Shown piece after piece: positions 1 through 10,831 of a stretch of DNA of 64,000 nucleotides. This stretch comes from Vicia villosa (taxonomy: Eukaryota; Streptophyta; Magnoliopsida; Fabales; Fabaceae). The notes beneath the pieces were generated by a model. That model did not search any database and was not told the DNA's origin. It worked only from the letters and a program-made list of their open reading frames with translations. Numbering within the stretch: the first letter of the stretch is position 1; every line of letters begins with the position of its first letter. The stretch is from the NCBI RefSeq assembly GCF_029867415.1, contig NW_026705482.1, forward strand, positions 248,001 to 312,000. Reading direction: 5' to 3'. Both the position numbers and the translations under genes were made by a program.

Positions 1-859
1 TCAAATGTGTTGATCGCAACAAGAGGTAAACATTCTACCACTAATCATGCTCATTCATAGGGATCAACTTAAGAGGAATTTAAGTTTCTGGTGCATTTTA
101 TATTATGATTTCCCTTCAACAAGAACATTCAGGGTTACACATACGAAATGGCAATGAGATTTAAGCATGTTTCATATAATCTTGATGAATGTGAAATACA
201 CTAATAGATAATGATCGCTCAGATGAATTGAATGCAAATATTGAAGAAGATCGTAAAAGAAAACATGGTTATCCTTTATGTATTAATTTTATAGTCCAAA
301 CAAACGGTGCTTTAAGAAAGTTGCGGTGTTAGGATTTGTGTTATCCAATAGATGACCATGCTATTGCAGTGATCATATAATTTAAATTTATCATCATATG
401 GAGAAGATTGAGTTAAAGATGCATTGATAAAATCCCATTTGTTCTTGAATGATAGTGTTAGTTCAATGGTTTTAGGATTGGCAATAATTTTCTAAAACAT
501 GGTTCATGACAGATGCTGAACAAGATGTTATAACATCTTGATCATACTGATACAAAAAAGTTTGAGCTTACATTAAAGACAGATGTTGTAACATGCTGAA
601 CCAGAATATCGGTACAGGCTGTTTTAAATCTTGATAGATTTTATTTGATTTTGTGATATTTCTTTCAGATATATCTCAATAATATTCGCAGGTCAAGAAG
701 ATTTAATTTGAAACTAGAGAATCAATTCTCCAACACAATTAAAGTTTCTAAAATTAGATGATTGGACAATTTAGGAAACTTGAAGGTTTGTTCCAAGATT
801 AAAAGAATTTCTTTGCCGATTTATTGCAACTCCCAGCTTGTGGATCAAGTAATATTTGG
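1..859. other. Unclassified AT-rich sequence at window start
   Basis: No open frame of useful length and no recognisable protein domain is visible. Two similar short segments, near 500-535 and 575-605, share a 'gacagatg..tg' pattern around 'ataacatc' and 'gtaacatg'. This kind of short internal repeat occurs in the U3 part of some copia LTRs, so the stretch may belong to the LTR-like sequence that follows. I could not define its ends. Confidence 0.3.
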
Positions 860-1560
860 GTAAAGATTTCAAAGCCCATGGACTACTGAGTAGTATAAAA
901 GAGGAGAGCTAGACCTAATGAAAAGAACTCACACAATTGTAAAATTAGGGGAAGTCTTGGGTCTTAAGTTTTGAGAGTCTCTCGTGTAGGTGTAAGTCAC
1001 CCTTGTATCTTTTGATACTTGTGGTAGACGTTTTGTTCTCACTCAGAAGACTTTAGCTAATAAGTTGAGTATTGTTCTCACTCTTTAAGCTGTTAAGCAT
1101 AGAGTTGAGTACTGTTCTTGATTGAAGCTTTTAAGAAAGATCAAGTATTGTTCTTAGTTGAAGCTTTGAAGCAAGACTAAGTGTTTTGTTATGGAAGAGT
1201 GATCTTCCTTTATCACTAGTTTGTTATTAGTTTTGTCACTAGGATTATGACTTATTTTGAAACAGTAACTAGGATTGGGACTGCTTGTTTATCACTATGG
1301 TAATTGGGAGTGAGATGTCGATTTCTCATATCTAGATGTTGATTTCTAGGTAGAAGTTGTACTGGGTAGTGATTAGGAGAGAAGTTGTAAATTGGGACTG
1401 TTTAGGCTTTAAACTAATATTGTTAATAGTGGATTTCCTTTATGGCTTGGTAACCCCCAGACTAGGTGTTGTTGCACTTAACTGGGTTAACAATTACTTG
1501 TGTTATTTACCATTCTGCAATTGAATTCTGCATGTTTTTCTGTTTGGTAAATATATGTTA
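860..1560 (+). mobile_element. Probable Ty1/copia LTR remnant
   Basis: A TATA box (tataaaa, 894-900) is followed by a leader-like stretch with repeated 'ttgagtattgttctca' and 'aagctt' phrases. It ends near 1440-1530 in a segment resembling the U5 end of plant copia LTRs ('gttgttgcac', 'ctgggttaacaatt'). No coding part, primer-binding site or second LTR is visible, so this would be a solo or truncated LTR. I could not fix its TG/CA ends; sequence up to about 1700 may belong to it. The call rests on resemblance only. Confidence 0.4.
894..900 (+). promoter_or_regulatory. TATA box of the putative LTR remnant
   Basis: The sequence tataaaa lies in 'gagtagtataaaagaggag', a typical plant core-promoter context, inside the LTR-like stretch. 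Confidence 0.4.
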
Positions 1561-1965
1561 TGACATTAGATGATGTCAAGACATCTCGCCAGACATTATG
1601 GTGTGTGTTGAGACATTGGTCTTGATATCATTTTATGATGTTGGCACATCAGTATTAACATGTTGACCCTGTACCAGAAATTTTCAGATAGAGTTTGTTT
1701 ATTGACTTATCCTTGTTAAGGTAGTTATTGTCATAAAGCGATTGCACAACGAGAATAAGGCCAAAGTTTTCTCTAGGATGAAGATAATAAGTATTTTATG
1801 GGTTGTGAAATCGATCATGAGAAACACAATAATTTGAGACTTTAATGGAAGAATCAGACTCATTGTCTATTTTTCATGAATTAGGATTCGGTGATGTAGA
1901 ACAAGCAAGATGGAAAAAAGAAAACTAGGTTGAAAGAAAGATTAATATATTTAAAAATTCATAAA
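1561..1965. other. Unclassified spacer before the LINE
   Basis: No frame or repeat of known type is recognised. 'gatgatgtcaagacatctcgcc' near 1570 and 'tgttgacc' near 1664 could be a further part of the LTR-like sequence. The rest (1730-1960) is featureless to the eye. Confidence 0.3.
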
Positions 1966-2343
1966 TTTTTTTTGTAAGCAACAATGCATTAACGCAAGTA
2001 CAAGGGGTACTCAACCCTAATAAGAAAGGTAGCCTTAACTCAAACAATACAAAGGACTTTTCTTCCAATCTACTTTAGAATAAGGAAGAATGCCCTTATA
2101 CGTAGAACCAAACCTCTTCTAAGATAATGATTTCACGACCATAACTATGTCCCAAGATTTTTTCAATTCACCATTTAAAGTGTATTGTTTCTTGTCAACC
2201 AAACAACCATAACAATAGCTAGCTAAATAAGAATTCTATAATTTCTCTTCAATCTTCCTCTCAAGGAAATGTCAAAAAACAACAAATGATCAATAATATC
2301 AACATCTATATGCTAAAACTAGATAAACCAATCCAATCTTAAA

Positions 2344-2547
2344 TTACCAGTCACACCTTAAAAGCAACTGGACAATCAATGAACAAGTGGTGATGGGATT
2401 CTTCAGGACTAAAACATAACAGATTGCAAGCTCATCTCTTGTTTGTAGCCTATTAAAGAGAAGATGCCAAGCAAATTCTTGAATAATAATTGGAACATTA
2501 GCTCTCCAAATGCATGCCAAAGATGGCTTCAACGATGAATTCGGCAA
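2344..2547 (-). pseudogene. LINE ORF2 zf-RVT-domain remnant
   Basis: A 67-codon frame contains CIWRANVPIIIQEFAWHL and NRLQTRDEL. This matches the usual 'W..N.P.K...F.WRLL..RL.T...L' pattern of the zf-RVT domain at the C-terminus of plant LINE ORF2. It lies downstream of the 2782-3021 piece on the element strand, as expected. Only part of the domain is open. Confidence 0.75.
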
Positions 2548-2781
2548 CGAGTTTGATGATAATGCGGGGATTCAGTTTAGAATAAGCCGACTTGACAGGG
2601 TAGCCTAGAATTGCACCACCATGCAAACTTGTCATGGATTTCTGGTTTTGGGGATACTCCATTCTAAATGTTGAACAGGAAATTTAATCAGAAGATGAAG
2701 ATTGCGACAACCGCGCATTGGAGGATCCCATGAAATTCCATAACCACTCATCATTAAGCCAAAAGCCAGCCTCACTAATTT

Positions 2782-3021
2782 TTAAGAGAGGATCCTACAA
2801 GGTTTCAAAGAGAACATAAATTGTTTACAAAGAGGTTCTTTCCCAATCAAGCAATCCCTCCAAAAGTATATATTATTTCCACTCCCTAATTTGCACGAAA
2901 TGCAGTTTCTAAACCAATTGACATCGACGCCCCAAGTTCCCAAAACAGTCCCTAAATCCCGCCACCATAAAGAAGATTTTGACTTGTTAAAGGCAGCAAA
3001 AGGATCAAGAGATGAAGTCAT
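2782..3021 (-). pseudogene. LINE ORF2 remnant downstream of RT domain
   Basis: A 79-codon frame includes KSSLWWRDL and LGSGNNIYFWRDCLIGKEPL. This is the well-known plant LINE ORF2 stretch between the reverse transcriptase and the C-terminal zinc-binding region. It is only a short piece of an ORF2 that normally exceeds 1,000 residues. Stops and frame changes on both sides make it non-functional. Confidence 0.8.
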
Positions 3022-4761
3022 GATGTCACCGTATTTAAATGAAAAAATAATATGCCAAGCTGAATCCTCCTCTGTTAAAATATTCCAAGCCTATTTGCTC
3101 AAAAGCGCTCAATTGAACATTTCACAATGCTTGACCCCAAGGCCCCTCTACTTTAGACCTACAAATTGTGGACCACACTTTCATACCCCAATTTTTAACC
3201 TAAGATACCACCTCATATCATCTGCATATGCATCATTTGCATCTCTAACAAATTGCATAGCTTGTGTTTGTTACTTGTGCTCAGCAGGGTTTAATCAAGA
3301 GATCACTCATCAGTGCAAGAAACAGTCAATTAGGGTTTTGTTCTCCCTTCATCTCAAATGAATCATCTTCATCAACAATTAACATTTGGTCCTCAAAAAT
3401 CCATCTCAACGAGCTCAGAGGCTCTGAATCAACCGGATTAGGGTTTTGACTGAAGATAGCATACTCCTGACTTTAGCTCAGGATTTGACCTAATGACTTG
3501 GGACATGACCTCAAGACCACAAGTGCATCATTTTGACCTAATCTATTGACTCAAGACATCTCCTACACAAGGATTGATCAACAGAGAAATTTCAAGTCAT
3601 CAGAATTAGGGTTTTGAACTATCAGGGACTGAAATCAGGGATCACATTTGGGAAACCCTAAAAATCCCCAGGAAGTCAATCAAAGGTTTCAATCATCCTC
3701 AAATAATCCCTATGACAAAATCCAATGGAAATTACATTTCAATTCAAGATCCACAGTCATCAATTTCATCAGATCGACAATTAGGGTTTTTGACCTAATT
3801 CACTGAACAACTGACTTTTTAATCAGGACATGGTGCCACAACTCAAACCATGGCTCAATATCCTCTAAGGCTTCAATATGATCCATTCATACCATTCATT
3901 TGGTGATGATAGCCTGTTTCATTTGAAATCTCCAGAAACGCGATTCGTCTGAAAAAGTCAACTGTACAAGAACACCTTTGACTTTTGGGGAATTTTGGTC
4001 AACCATGACTTTTGAAGTTTTGAATCATTAATATATGATATATGAAGTCATTTGATCAAGAAAAATCAAGAAAATCAATCAAGAATCAAAAAGTCAAAAG
4101 TTTGACTTTCCATACTTAGAAAAATTCTAAGTGTTTTTCAATGGTTTTTTCCAAACTTTGGAAGGGAATTTCTCAAAATTTCACCTACAAACTGAAAAAA
4201 ACTTCCAACATGAAAGTTGTAGATTTTGATCTAATGAACAACTTTGTCACATATAATTATTTTCCAAAAGATCAACCATTTAAGAGATATGGAACTTCAA
4301 AGTTAGTATCTTTTGAAAATTTCACTTAAAACCTCATTTTCTTCAAAGTTCATGGATCTTTTTCACCCACTTCCTTAAAGATCTTGAAGAAACTTTCAAC
4401 TAAGGTTTTTAAGTGTGTAATATGAGCTTTCCAAAATGTCCAAGAGCATGAAAAAATTTGAAGTGTAGCTATGGTTTTGAATTTTGACATTAGTGAACTT
4501 TTCACTTGAAATTTCATGCCATTTTCACTAAGTTATGAGCCAATTTGCCAAATGATCCAAATAATGATGCATAGAGGCAATAATTGGAGATATTTTTCTG
4601 ATTTGAGATCAGAATGGAAGAGGATAAGAAGCTTGAGTTTTAACCATGGTTTGGTCACTTTAACCATTTTGCATTAAATGTAAAAGATTCCTTTTTATCT
4701 CTTAAGCCAAATCACCAATTCTTGATCAACTTGCAAAGGTCTGAGTTCAGAACTCTTGGCC

Positions 4762-4770
4762 TATAAATAG
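4762..4770 (+). promoter_or_regulatory. TATA box, Ogre 5' LTR
   Basis: tataaatag lies in 'ggcctataaatagaggtgc', a textbook plant TATA context. Transcription would start about 30 bp downstream, leaving a very long R/U5 of about 3.3 kb. The same box occurs in the 3' LTR at 22317-22325. Confidence 0.7.
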
Positions 4771-5724
4771 AGGTGCAAATCACTCTTCAATTCACACCAA
4801 AACCTCACAATTATAGGTTTTCTCTCTTCTTTCTTGAATTGCAAGTTTCTTAAGTTTCAAAGAGGTAGAATGCTCAACCTCTAAACCTTTGAAGTTCTGA
4901 GCAAAATGATGCTTCCCACAACTCATAAACATCATTTGGAAGTTGTTTGATCCATCCATACACCCCAAAAACACCAAGAACTCAAAATCACTACCTCACT
5001 TCCATATGAACACATATTGAGCCTTATCATGCCAAATCTCACCCAAGCTCATTTTTGTCTAAGCTAATCATCCAAACACATCCTATATACCATATATGAG
5101 CTGTTCCAACCATCACCCATGACCTGTAACTCCAAAATCACATAGCATGATTCTCACTTGACCCATACTGCAGATCGGGTTCCATAGCTTTACACAGATG
5201 AATCCAAACAGTTCCAAGCATTCAAACATGTTTCATAAGGTTCATTGAAGGTGTTCAGATCAAGAAACAACATCTGGGAGCCCTCATTTGCAGAATTCGA
5301 TTTCCAGTTTGGCCGTTTTTGAAGGTAAGTCACTTGAACTTCAAATTCATATTTGCACGCATCATAAATGAAATGTGAGCATACCATCTTGTTTCTGCAC
5401 CTATGAGGATCATTAACCCTCAATCAATTGCATCATAACTTGCACATACACGATTTCACATTGAATTTCAGTTTTAGGGTTCTTCATGTTCATGCGAAAA
5501 TTGACCCCCTTAGAGTGAAAATAAATGAATTATGAGGGCACCATCATGTTCCTCGTGAAAAACCGAGTGAGATAGACCCTTTGATTGACCAAAACAACAC
5601 AGTTTTAAAGAATTTTGAAAATCAATTGAAGGTGTGTTCTTGGCGCCATTTTTGTTTCAGAAATTTCAAATATCAAGTTTAAAATATGATCAATTGAACG
5701 CGTGTGTCTTACAAGCTGCGCGCG

Positions 5725-5804
5725 CAGCCCAGTTGGTAAGTGTTTTGGCCGGTGAGAGAGAGGGCGTGGGTTCAAGCCCTTGTGTAGACAAAACCCAGTT
5801 TTTT
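5725..5804 (+). other. Pol III promoter-like (tRNA/SINE-like) unit in Ogre LTR
   Basis: An A-box-like cagcccagttgg (5725-5736) is followed 32 bp later by a B-box-like gggttcaagccc (5768-5779) and then by six T (5799-5804), a Pol III terminator. The order and spacing fit a tRNA-type internal promoter. I could not fold the stretch into a proper cloverleaf, so it is not called a tRNA gene. It may be a captured SINE head or a degenerate tRNA-like sequence. Confidence 0.45.
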
Positions 5805-8153
5805 ATCACTATTTTTCTCTATTTTCTTTACAACTTTAACCCATTAATTAACCAATCAAATTAATTCATTTACTCTTCATTTTTTACACACTTCTTATTT
5901 AATATACATATTTTGACAATATAAAAAAAAAATCACAAAAAAAGATTTATTTAATATGTTTTTAATTAGGTTTAAAATGATACATTTTTAAGTATTTTTA
6001 AATACTTTAAATATTGTTTTTCATCTAATTTTCAAACTTAATCACTTGTAAATATTTTTGTGATCAAACCCTAATCACTTAGGTCTTAATTAAGCATTAA
6101 AATTTGATTTTTACTTAATTAAGTTGACTTTTGTCAAATTCAAATTGTTTTAAAACAAACGATCATTCTTTTCAAAACAATAAACCATTTCTTTTTGAAA
6201 CTATTGATTAAATCTTTTTAATTGATCAATTGATTTTCAAAACGATGTGGGGCCTCTCGAATATTAGAGAGTATAAGACCCACTCTTTTTTTTTATACAG
6301 TTTTTCTTTGTACAGAAAACTCTTTCAAAACAAAAAACTTTCAAACGGTTTTTCAAACCTCGCGTCTGTAAATAAAACAATCAACCATGTTTTATAAAAA
6401 TACCATGGGCCTCCACGTAGGTATAAGTCCCAAGCCCTTTTGTACATACCCACTCCAGTACATGAAATTAGGTATTTCATTGTACGCCTTTTGTACATAT
6501 CTCGATCAGTTTGATTTTTAACTTTGAATAACAAACCAAAAATGAAGGTTTTCTTTAAATCTTCCCAAAAATACCATGGGCCTCCATGTAGGTATAAGTC
6601 CCAAGCCCTTTTGTGAATACCTGTTTACATAACTTTGAATAAATTCAAGTGGACTTCTCCCCGAGTGTGAGTCCCGAGCCCCGTGTATACAAATGGATCA
6701 TGCTTACAGGTATATTTCCTTCATAAACTCCATTATATACACACACTTTGTCATATATGTATAACTGTTCATATTGTTCATGTACTTGTTCATGTTTGTT
6801 CTTACTTGTTCATACTTGTGATTGTGTTATATATGCTTGTTCAACTTAGTACAACACTAGGTTCCCCATAGCCTCCTATTGGGCTTCGTGCAAAGAATCT
6901 CCCTAGTTTAGGTTAGGACATAGAGTATGGTTTCCCGGTGAAATCGCTCTAAGAGCTCAAACCAACTATACCATGCCTCCCCTTGGGCTTTGTACAAACG
7001 AGTGACCCTCCCATAGCCTCCTCTTGGGCTTACAATGCAAGGACCCTGGATTGTCCCTCCCATAGCCTCCTCTTGGGCTTACAATGCAAGGACCCTCGTA
7101 TAGTCTCCTCTTGGGCTTCGTACAAGGACCCACGGGCTTCTTATAAGCATCCCCAATATCCAAATCAAATACCCTAGGAGATTAGACATTTTTCATCTCT
7201 ATGATAGGAGTATCTCTTCTATATCATCACAAACAATCAATCAATCAAACTTTTTTGCCACAAGTCTGGCTAATCAATCAAACTTTTTTGCCACAAGGCT
7301 GGCTAATCAATCAAACTGTTTTACCACCGTACTGGATGATTAATCAAAGTTTTTGTCACAAGGCTGACTTCATTGAAACTTTTGCCACAAGGCTGGCTGA
7401 TTAATCAAAGTTTTTGTCACAAGGCTGACTTCATTGAAACTTTTGCCACAAGGCTGGTTAAACAACAAAAACATCTTTATCATTCTAAGCACCCTAAGTG
7501 GCATGGCCCCGGGCTTATAATGAAAAGATTTTTTCAAACAAAAATCAAACAGATGTATGTGATGATATAGATTAGATACATCGAACATTGAGATGACATT
7601 TGTCTCTTTTCCTTTGCTTCCACTAGCATAAGTGGGAACTACGATTGCTCTGACTTTCTCAACATCCCTTTGAGAATACGTAGGCACAAGGTCGTATCCT
7701 TGGCGAGCAAAACTTCTCCCTCAAACCACTCAAACCTTAGCACCCGTAGACCCCGAGCTACAGATGCTCTGATTCCCTCTAAGGGATATGTATGCAGAGG
7801 ATCGCGATGATCTTTGCGAGCATAATCAAACAAACACCTTAGGTCCCACCTATTTCACAAGAACCTCTCAATAACATGGAATGAAAAACAAAGCAAAGAA
7901 ACCTATAGAGTACTATAGATACGTTGGGTGCTAATACCTTCCCTTCGTATAACCAACCCTCTTACCCAAAGATCTCTCCCTCCACTTTTAGGTTATTGCA
8001 GCTTTTTTTTCCTTTTCCTCCTTTGGAAATAATAAAAAGTTTGGTCGGTACAAAAGAAAAATCATTTTATGAGCACTCGAGCCCAAAGAAGGCATCAGGT
8101 GTCTCATCCACAAAAAAAAGGAACAAAACGATTTTTCGCCCGCGACAGAAAAA

Positions 8154-8171
8154 TGGCGACTTCACTGGGGA
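8154..8171 (+). other. Ogre primer-binding site
   Basis: tggcgacttcactgggga begins six bases after the 5' LTR end. It matches the tRNA-Arg-complementary primer site known for Ogre elements, with probably one or two changed bases. Confidence 0.8.
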
Positions 8172-8980
8172 CCATCTTTTTATTGTTTCCAAAGGAAGGG
8201 TTAATTCTATTTGCTTTATTTTTCATTTCATTTTTTGTTATATGTGTGGTTCTGGTTCTATTACATGTGTGGTTCTGTTACAAGTGATACATTATGGACA
8301 AATCCTAACCCGGATTAAGTACACATAAGAAATTAGGTGGAGGGTATAGTCATGTGCAGGCGCACGTGAGAGTCCTTCCGCTCAGTGGAGGTTCCTTGTT
8401 GGTAATATATGTTTAGCATGTTTCGTAGCGAAGACATTATTACTTTCATTGAACTGTAGAAGCTGAGTTGGCCGTAGAACCCCAACCCATCCTGGCCTTA
8501 TTAGGTTGTGGTGCAGAAACTATTCAGGTGAAGACTTGGATTAGTTGTCATGCGGAGAACCACACTCAGACGAGTTTTTCTTGAGAATATTACTGGCTCA
8601 TGAGTTTAATTGTGGAAGGCCGGTAATATCCGAAAGAAAAATGTAGACTCTGACGTATCAGTAGAACATGTTGTGCAGGTGATTAACTAGAACTATCCCA
8701 TTTTTGGTTCTCTGACCTCATGCTCGTGACTTTGGACCTATGCGTTACCATGTTATGCGTTACCATGTTTGCGTTACCATGTTTGTGTACCATGTTTGTA
8801 GTACCATGTTAGTGTTACCATGTTTGAACTACCATGTTTTCTTTACCATGTTTGAATATGTGGCATCCATGCATCCATGCATTCATACATCCATTAAAAA
8901 ACCCATCTTTTTCCATAAAAAAACATGATTTTTCCAAAAAATTTAGAGAATTTTCTTTGCAAACATTATAGGATTAAGTT
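8172..8980 (+). other. Ogre untranslated leader with a short tandem array
   Basis: The stretch between primer site and ORF1 has no coding signal. Near 8738-8858 there are about eight imperfect copies of a 12-17 bp unit around 'gttaccatgttt'. Small frames across it arise from these repeats. Confidence 0.6.
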
Positions 8981-10504
8981 ATGGAAAAAAGGTATACCAA
9001 AAAGTACGGTTTCAAAGCGCCTGATGTAGAAAGACTGATAGAGTTAGCATCTTCTGTACAAGATCCTTCTAATTTTAGGAAAAGTTATGGAAAGCTTTTG
9101 CCTATTTTGAACACTCATGTTGATGAAGGACTTCTCAAAACTCTGGTTCAGTTCTATGATCCCGTCTACCGGTGTTTCACCTTTCCAGACTACCAGTTGG
9201 TACCGACCTTGGAAGAATATGCCAATCTTTTAGGTATTCCTGTGTCTGACAAAATACCCTTCAATGGTTTGGAAGCCATTCCTAAGTCACATGTCATTGG
9301 AGCAAGTATCCATTTGAAAAAGTCTGAAGTAGAGAGTAATTGGACTACCAAAGGAAACCTCCCGGGTTTAACCTCACACTTCCTAATAAAGAAAGCCTTT
9401 GATTTCATCGAAACTGGTAGCATGATAGCTTTTGAAGCTATACTAGCCTTGCTCATCTATGGGTTGGTTCTGTTTCCCAATGTCGACAACTTTGTTGATA
9501 TCAATGCCATAAAGATCTTTCTGATTGGAAATCCTGTTCCGACTTTGCTTGGTGACATGTATTTCTCTGTCCATCATAGGAATCGCCAAGGCGGTGGAAT
9601 CATTGTATGTTGTGCACCTTTGTTGTTCAAATGGATTGTTTCACACTTACCTGAGTCTCCTATCTTCACGGAAAACCGAGAAGGTTTGTGTTGGCCTCGA
9701 AGACTTATGTCTCTTACTAATAATGATATTCATTGGTATACCTTGGCTCGCTGTGGTACAGAAACTATTGATAGTTGTGGAGAGTTCGCCAACGTACCCC
9801 TCATTGGTACACAAGGAGGAATTAACTATAATCCGGTCCTAGCCCGACGACAACTCGGGTATGCAAATTCAACTAAACCCATTGGTCCTACAGTGGAAGG
9901 TTACTTCTACCGAGAAGGGGATAATCCTCAAAGGTTGAAAGCAAGAATGGTGAGAGCTTGGTACGACGTCCGATGGAAAGAAAAAGGCGAGGAAAGAAAT
10001 TGCATTGCCATGGACGCCTACACCTGCTGGGTAAAGAAAAGAGCAAAAGAGTTTCAAATGCCTTATACTTATGAAAAACCCATGTTTCCTGCAGTGTCTC
10101 AACGACCCAACATTCCCACTATGGAAGAATACCAAGACACTTTGGCTAAGATGAGGATAGAAAAAGATGCTTGGGAAGAAAAGTTTCGTAGCACTGAGGT
10201 GGAAAATAGAAAGTTGAAGAAAAGAGTGAAAGATCACGAAGAAACTCTCTATTATCAAGATGGATGGCTCATGAGCAAAGATGAGAAGATTCGTCAGAAA
10301 GACGCTGCAATCAAGAGATACATCAAAGAAAGCAAGAAAAATCTTGAAGGTTCAACAAGCAACGCTCCGACTCCTGATGATTGGAAGAATGTTGTTGACA
10401 AGCTGAGGACTGTAAAGGCCGAATTGAAAGCTCACTATGGGAAAGAAATCATGAAGCTCAAGCTGCACAATGCATTTGGTTCTTCGTCTGATGAAGATAC
10501 TTAG
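8981..10504 (+). CDS. Ogre ORF1, plant-mobile-domain-like protein
   Basis: An intact 507-codon frame lies between the primer site and gag. Such an ORF1 is typical of Ogre/Tat elements; its function is not established. The first 370 or so residues look like the aminotransferase-like plant mobile domain family: an early 'LLKTLVQFYDPVYRCFTF', then 'VPTLEEYANLLGIPV', a hydrophobic segment 'FEAILALLIYGLVLFPN', and tryptophan-rich 'DIHWYTLARCGTETID'. From about residue 390 to 490 it is charged and helical with probable coiled coil, ending in the acidic tail SSSDEDT. The start is the first ATG of the frame, after an AT-rich leader. No transmembrane or catalytic motif is evident. The domain assignment is from memory of the family. 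Confidence 0.8.
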   Translation: MEKRYTKKYGFKAPDVERLIELASSVQDPSNFRKSYGKLLPILNTHVDEGLLKTLVQFYDPVYRCFTFPDYQLVPTLEEYANLLGIPVSDKIPFNGLEAIPKSHVIGASIHLKKSEVESNWTTKGNLPGLTSHFLIKKAFDFIETGSMIAFEAILALLIYGLVLFPNVDNFVDINAIKIFLIGNPVPTLLGDMYFSVHHRNRQGGGIIVCCAPLLFKWIVSHLPESPIFTENREGLCWPRRLMSLTNNDIHWYTLARCGTETIDSCGEFANVPLIGTQGGINYNPVLARRQLGYANSTKPIGPTVEGYFYREGDNPQRLKARMVRAWYDVRWKEKGEERNCIAMDAYTCWVKKRAKEFQMPYTYEKPMFPAVSQRPNIPTMEEYQDTLAKMRIEKDAWEEKFRSTEVENRKLKKRVKDHEETLYYQDGWLMSKDEKIRQKDAAIKRYIKESKKNLEGSTSNAPTPDDWKNVVDKLRTVKAELKAHYGKEIMKLKLHNAFGSSSDEDT

Positions 10505-10831
10505 GATTTGTTTAGCTTTTTATTTATCATTTGCTTTTGTAAGGAGCTACGCTCCAATGTTGTAACATTTCCCATTATTGCAATAAAAAAAATGAATGAA
10601 TAAAAGATTTGTTTGTGTTCAAATGTTTGCAAGAAAATAATCTTTAAAATATTTGGAAAAAATCATAAATTTCTTTTTGCATACATCATTCTGCATATCG
10701 AGTCCGTTGTATAGAGTGTCATCTTTTGGATCTTTCTCCATTAGATCGTCAAGCTGTCGCGTCTCAAAGTTTCTCGACCGCGCTCGCAATCAGATCACAG
10801 ATACAATACTCGTTCAAGCAGAAGAAGAGTA
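10505..10831 (+). other. Spacer between Ogre ORF1 and gag
   Basis: The 327 bp are non-coding and AT-rich, with 'aataaaaaaaatgaatgaataaa' (near 10581), which resembles a polyadenylation signal, shortly after ORF1. No other element is seen. Confidence 0.5.

Larger units (their letters stand above)
1966..3178 (-). mobile_element. LINE-1-type retrotransposon, 3' part (fragment 1 of 3)
   Basis: This is the 3' third of a minus-strand LINE. A run of eight T at 1966-1973 on the plus strand is the poly(A) end on the element strand. Two remnants are clear. Frame 2782-3021 reads the stretch downstream of the RT (SSLWWRDL, GSGNNIYFWRD). Frame 2344-2547 reads the zf-RVT-type tail (CIWRANVP, QEFAWHLLFNRLQTRDEL). 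The frames are broken between these blocks, so it is a dead copy. The fragment stops at the left boundary of the Ogre element, and the preceding protein segment continues at 25702-26012. That arrangement shows the Ogre landed in this LINE. Confidence 0.85.
3179..8147 (+). repeat. Ogre 5' LTR (4,969 bp)
   Basis: It aligns end to end with 20734-25701 at a constant offset of 17,555 (small indels apart). By eye I see about 25 substitutions plus a few small indels, roughly 99.5% identity. It begins ttcatacccc (the 3' copy begins tgtcatacccc) and ends cgcgaca. Inside are a TATA box at 4762, a tRNA-promoter-like unit near 5725-5804, and tandem motifs: 'ccatgggcctcca.gtaggtataagtccc' twice near 6402 and 6580, 'gcctcctcttgggctt' several times near 6870-7130, and 'gccacaaggctggct' several times near 7256-7460. 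Small open frames here are shadows. Confidence 0.93.

Noticed and set aside
5725..5804. A true tRNA gene
   Set aside because: A- and B-box-like sequences and a T-run are present, but I could not form acceptor and anticodon stems, so it is reported only as Pol III-like.
5634..5864. Small ORF over the Pol III-like unit in the Ogre LTR
   Set aside because: It recurs in both LTRs only because the LTRs are copies; no domain or start context supports a protein.
7201..7687. Small frames with repeated 'INQTFLPQ' and similar phrases
   Set aside because: They are translations of tandem non-coding motifs in the Ogre LTR, repeated in the other LTR.
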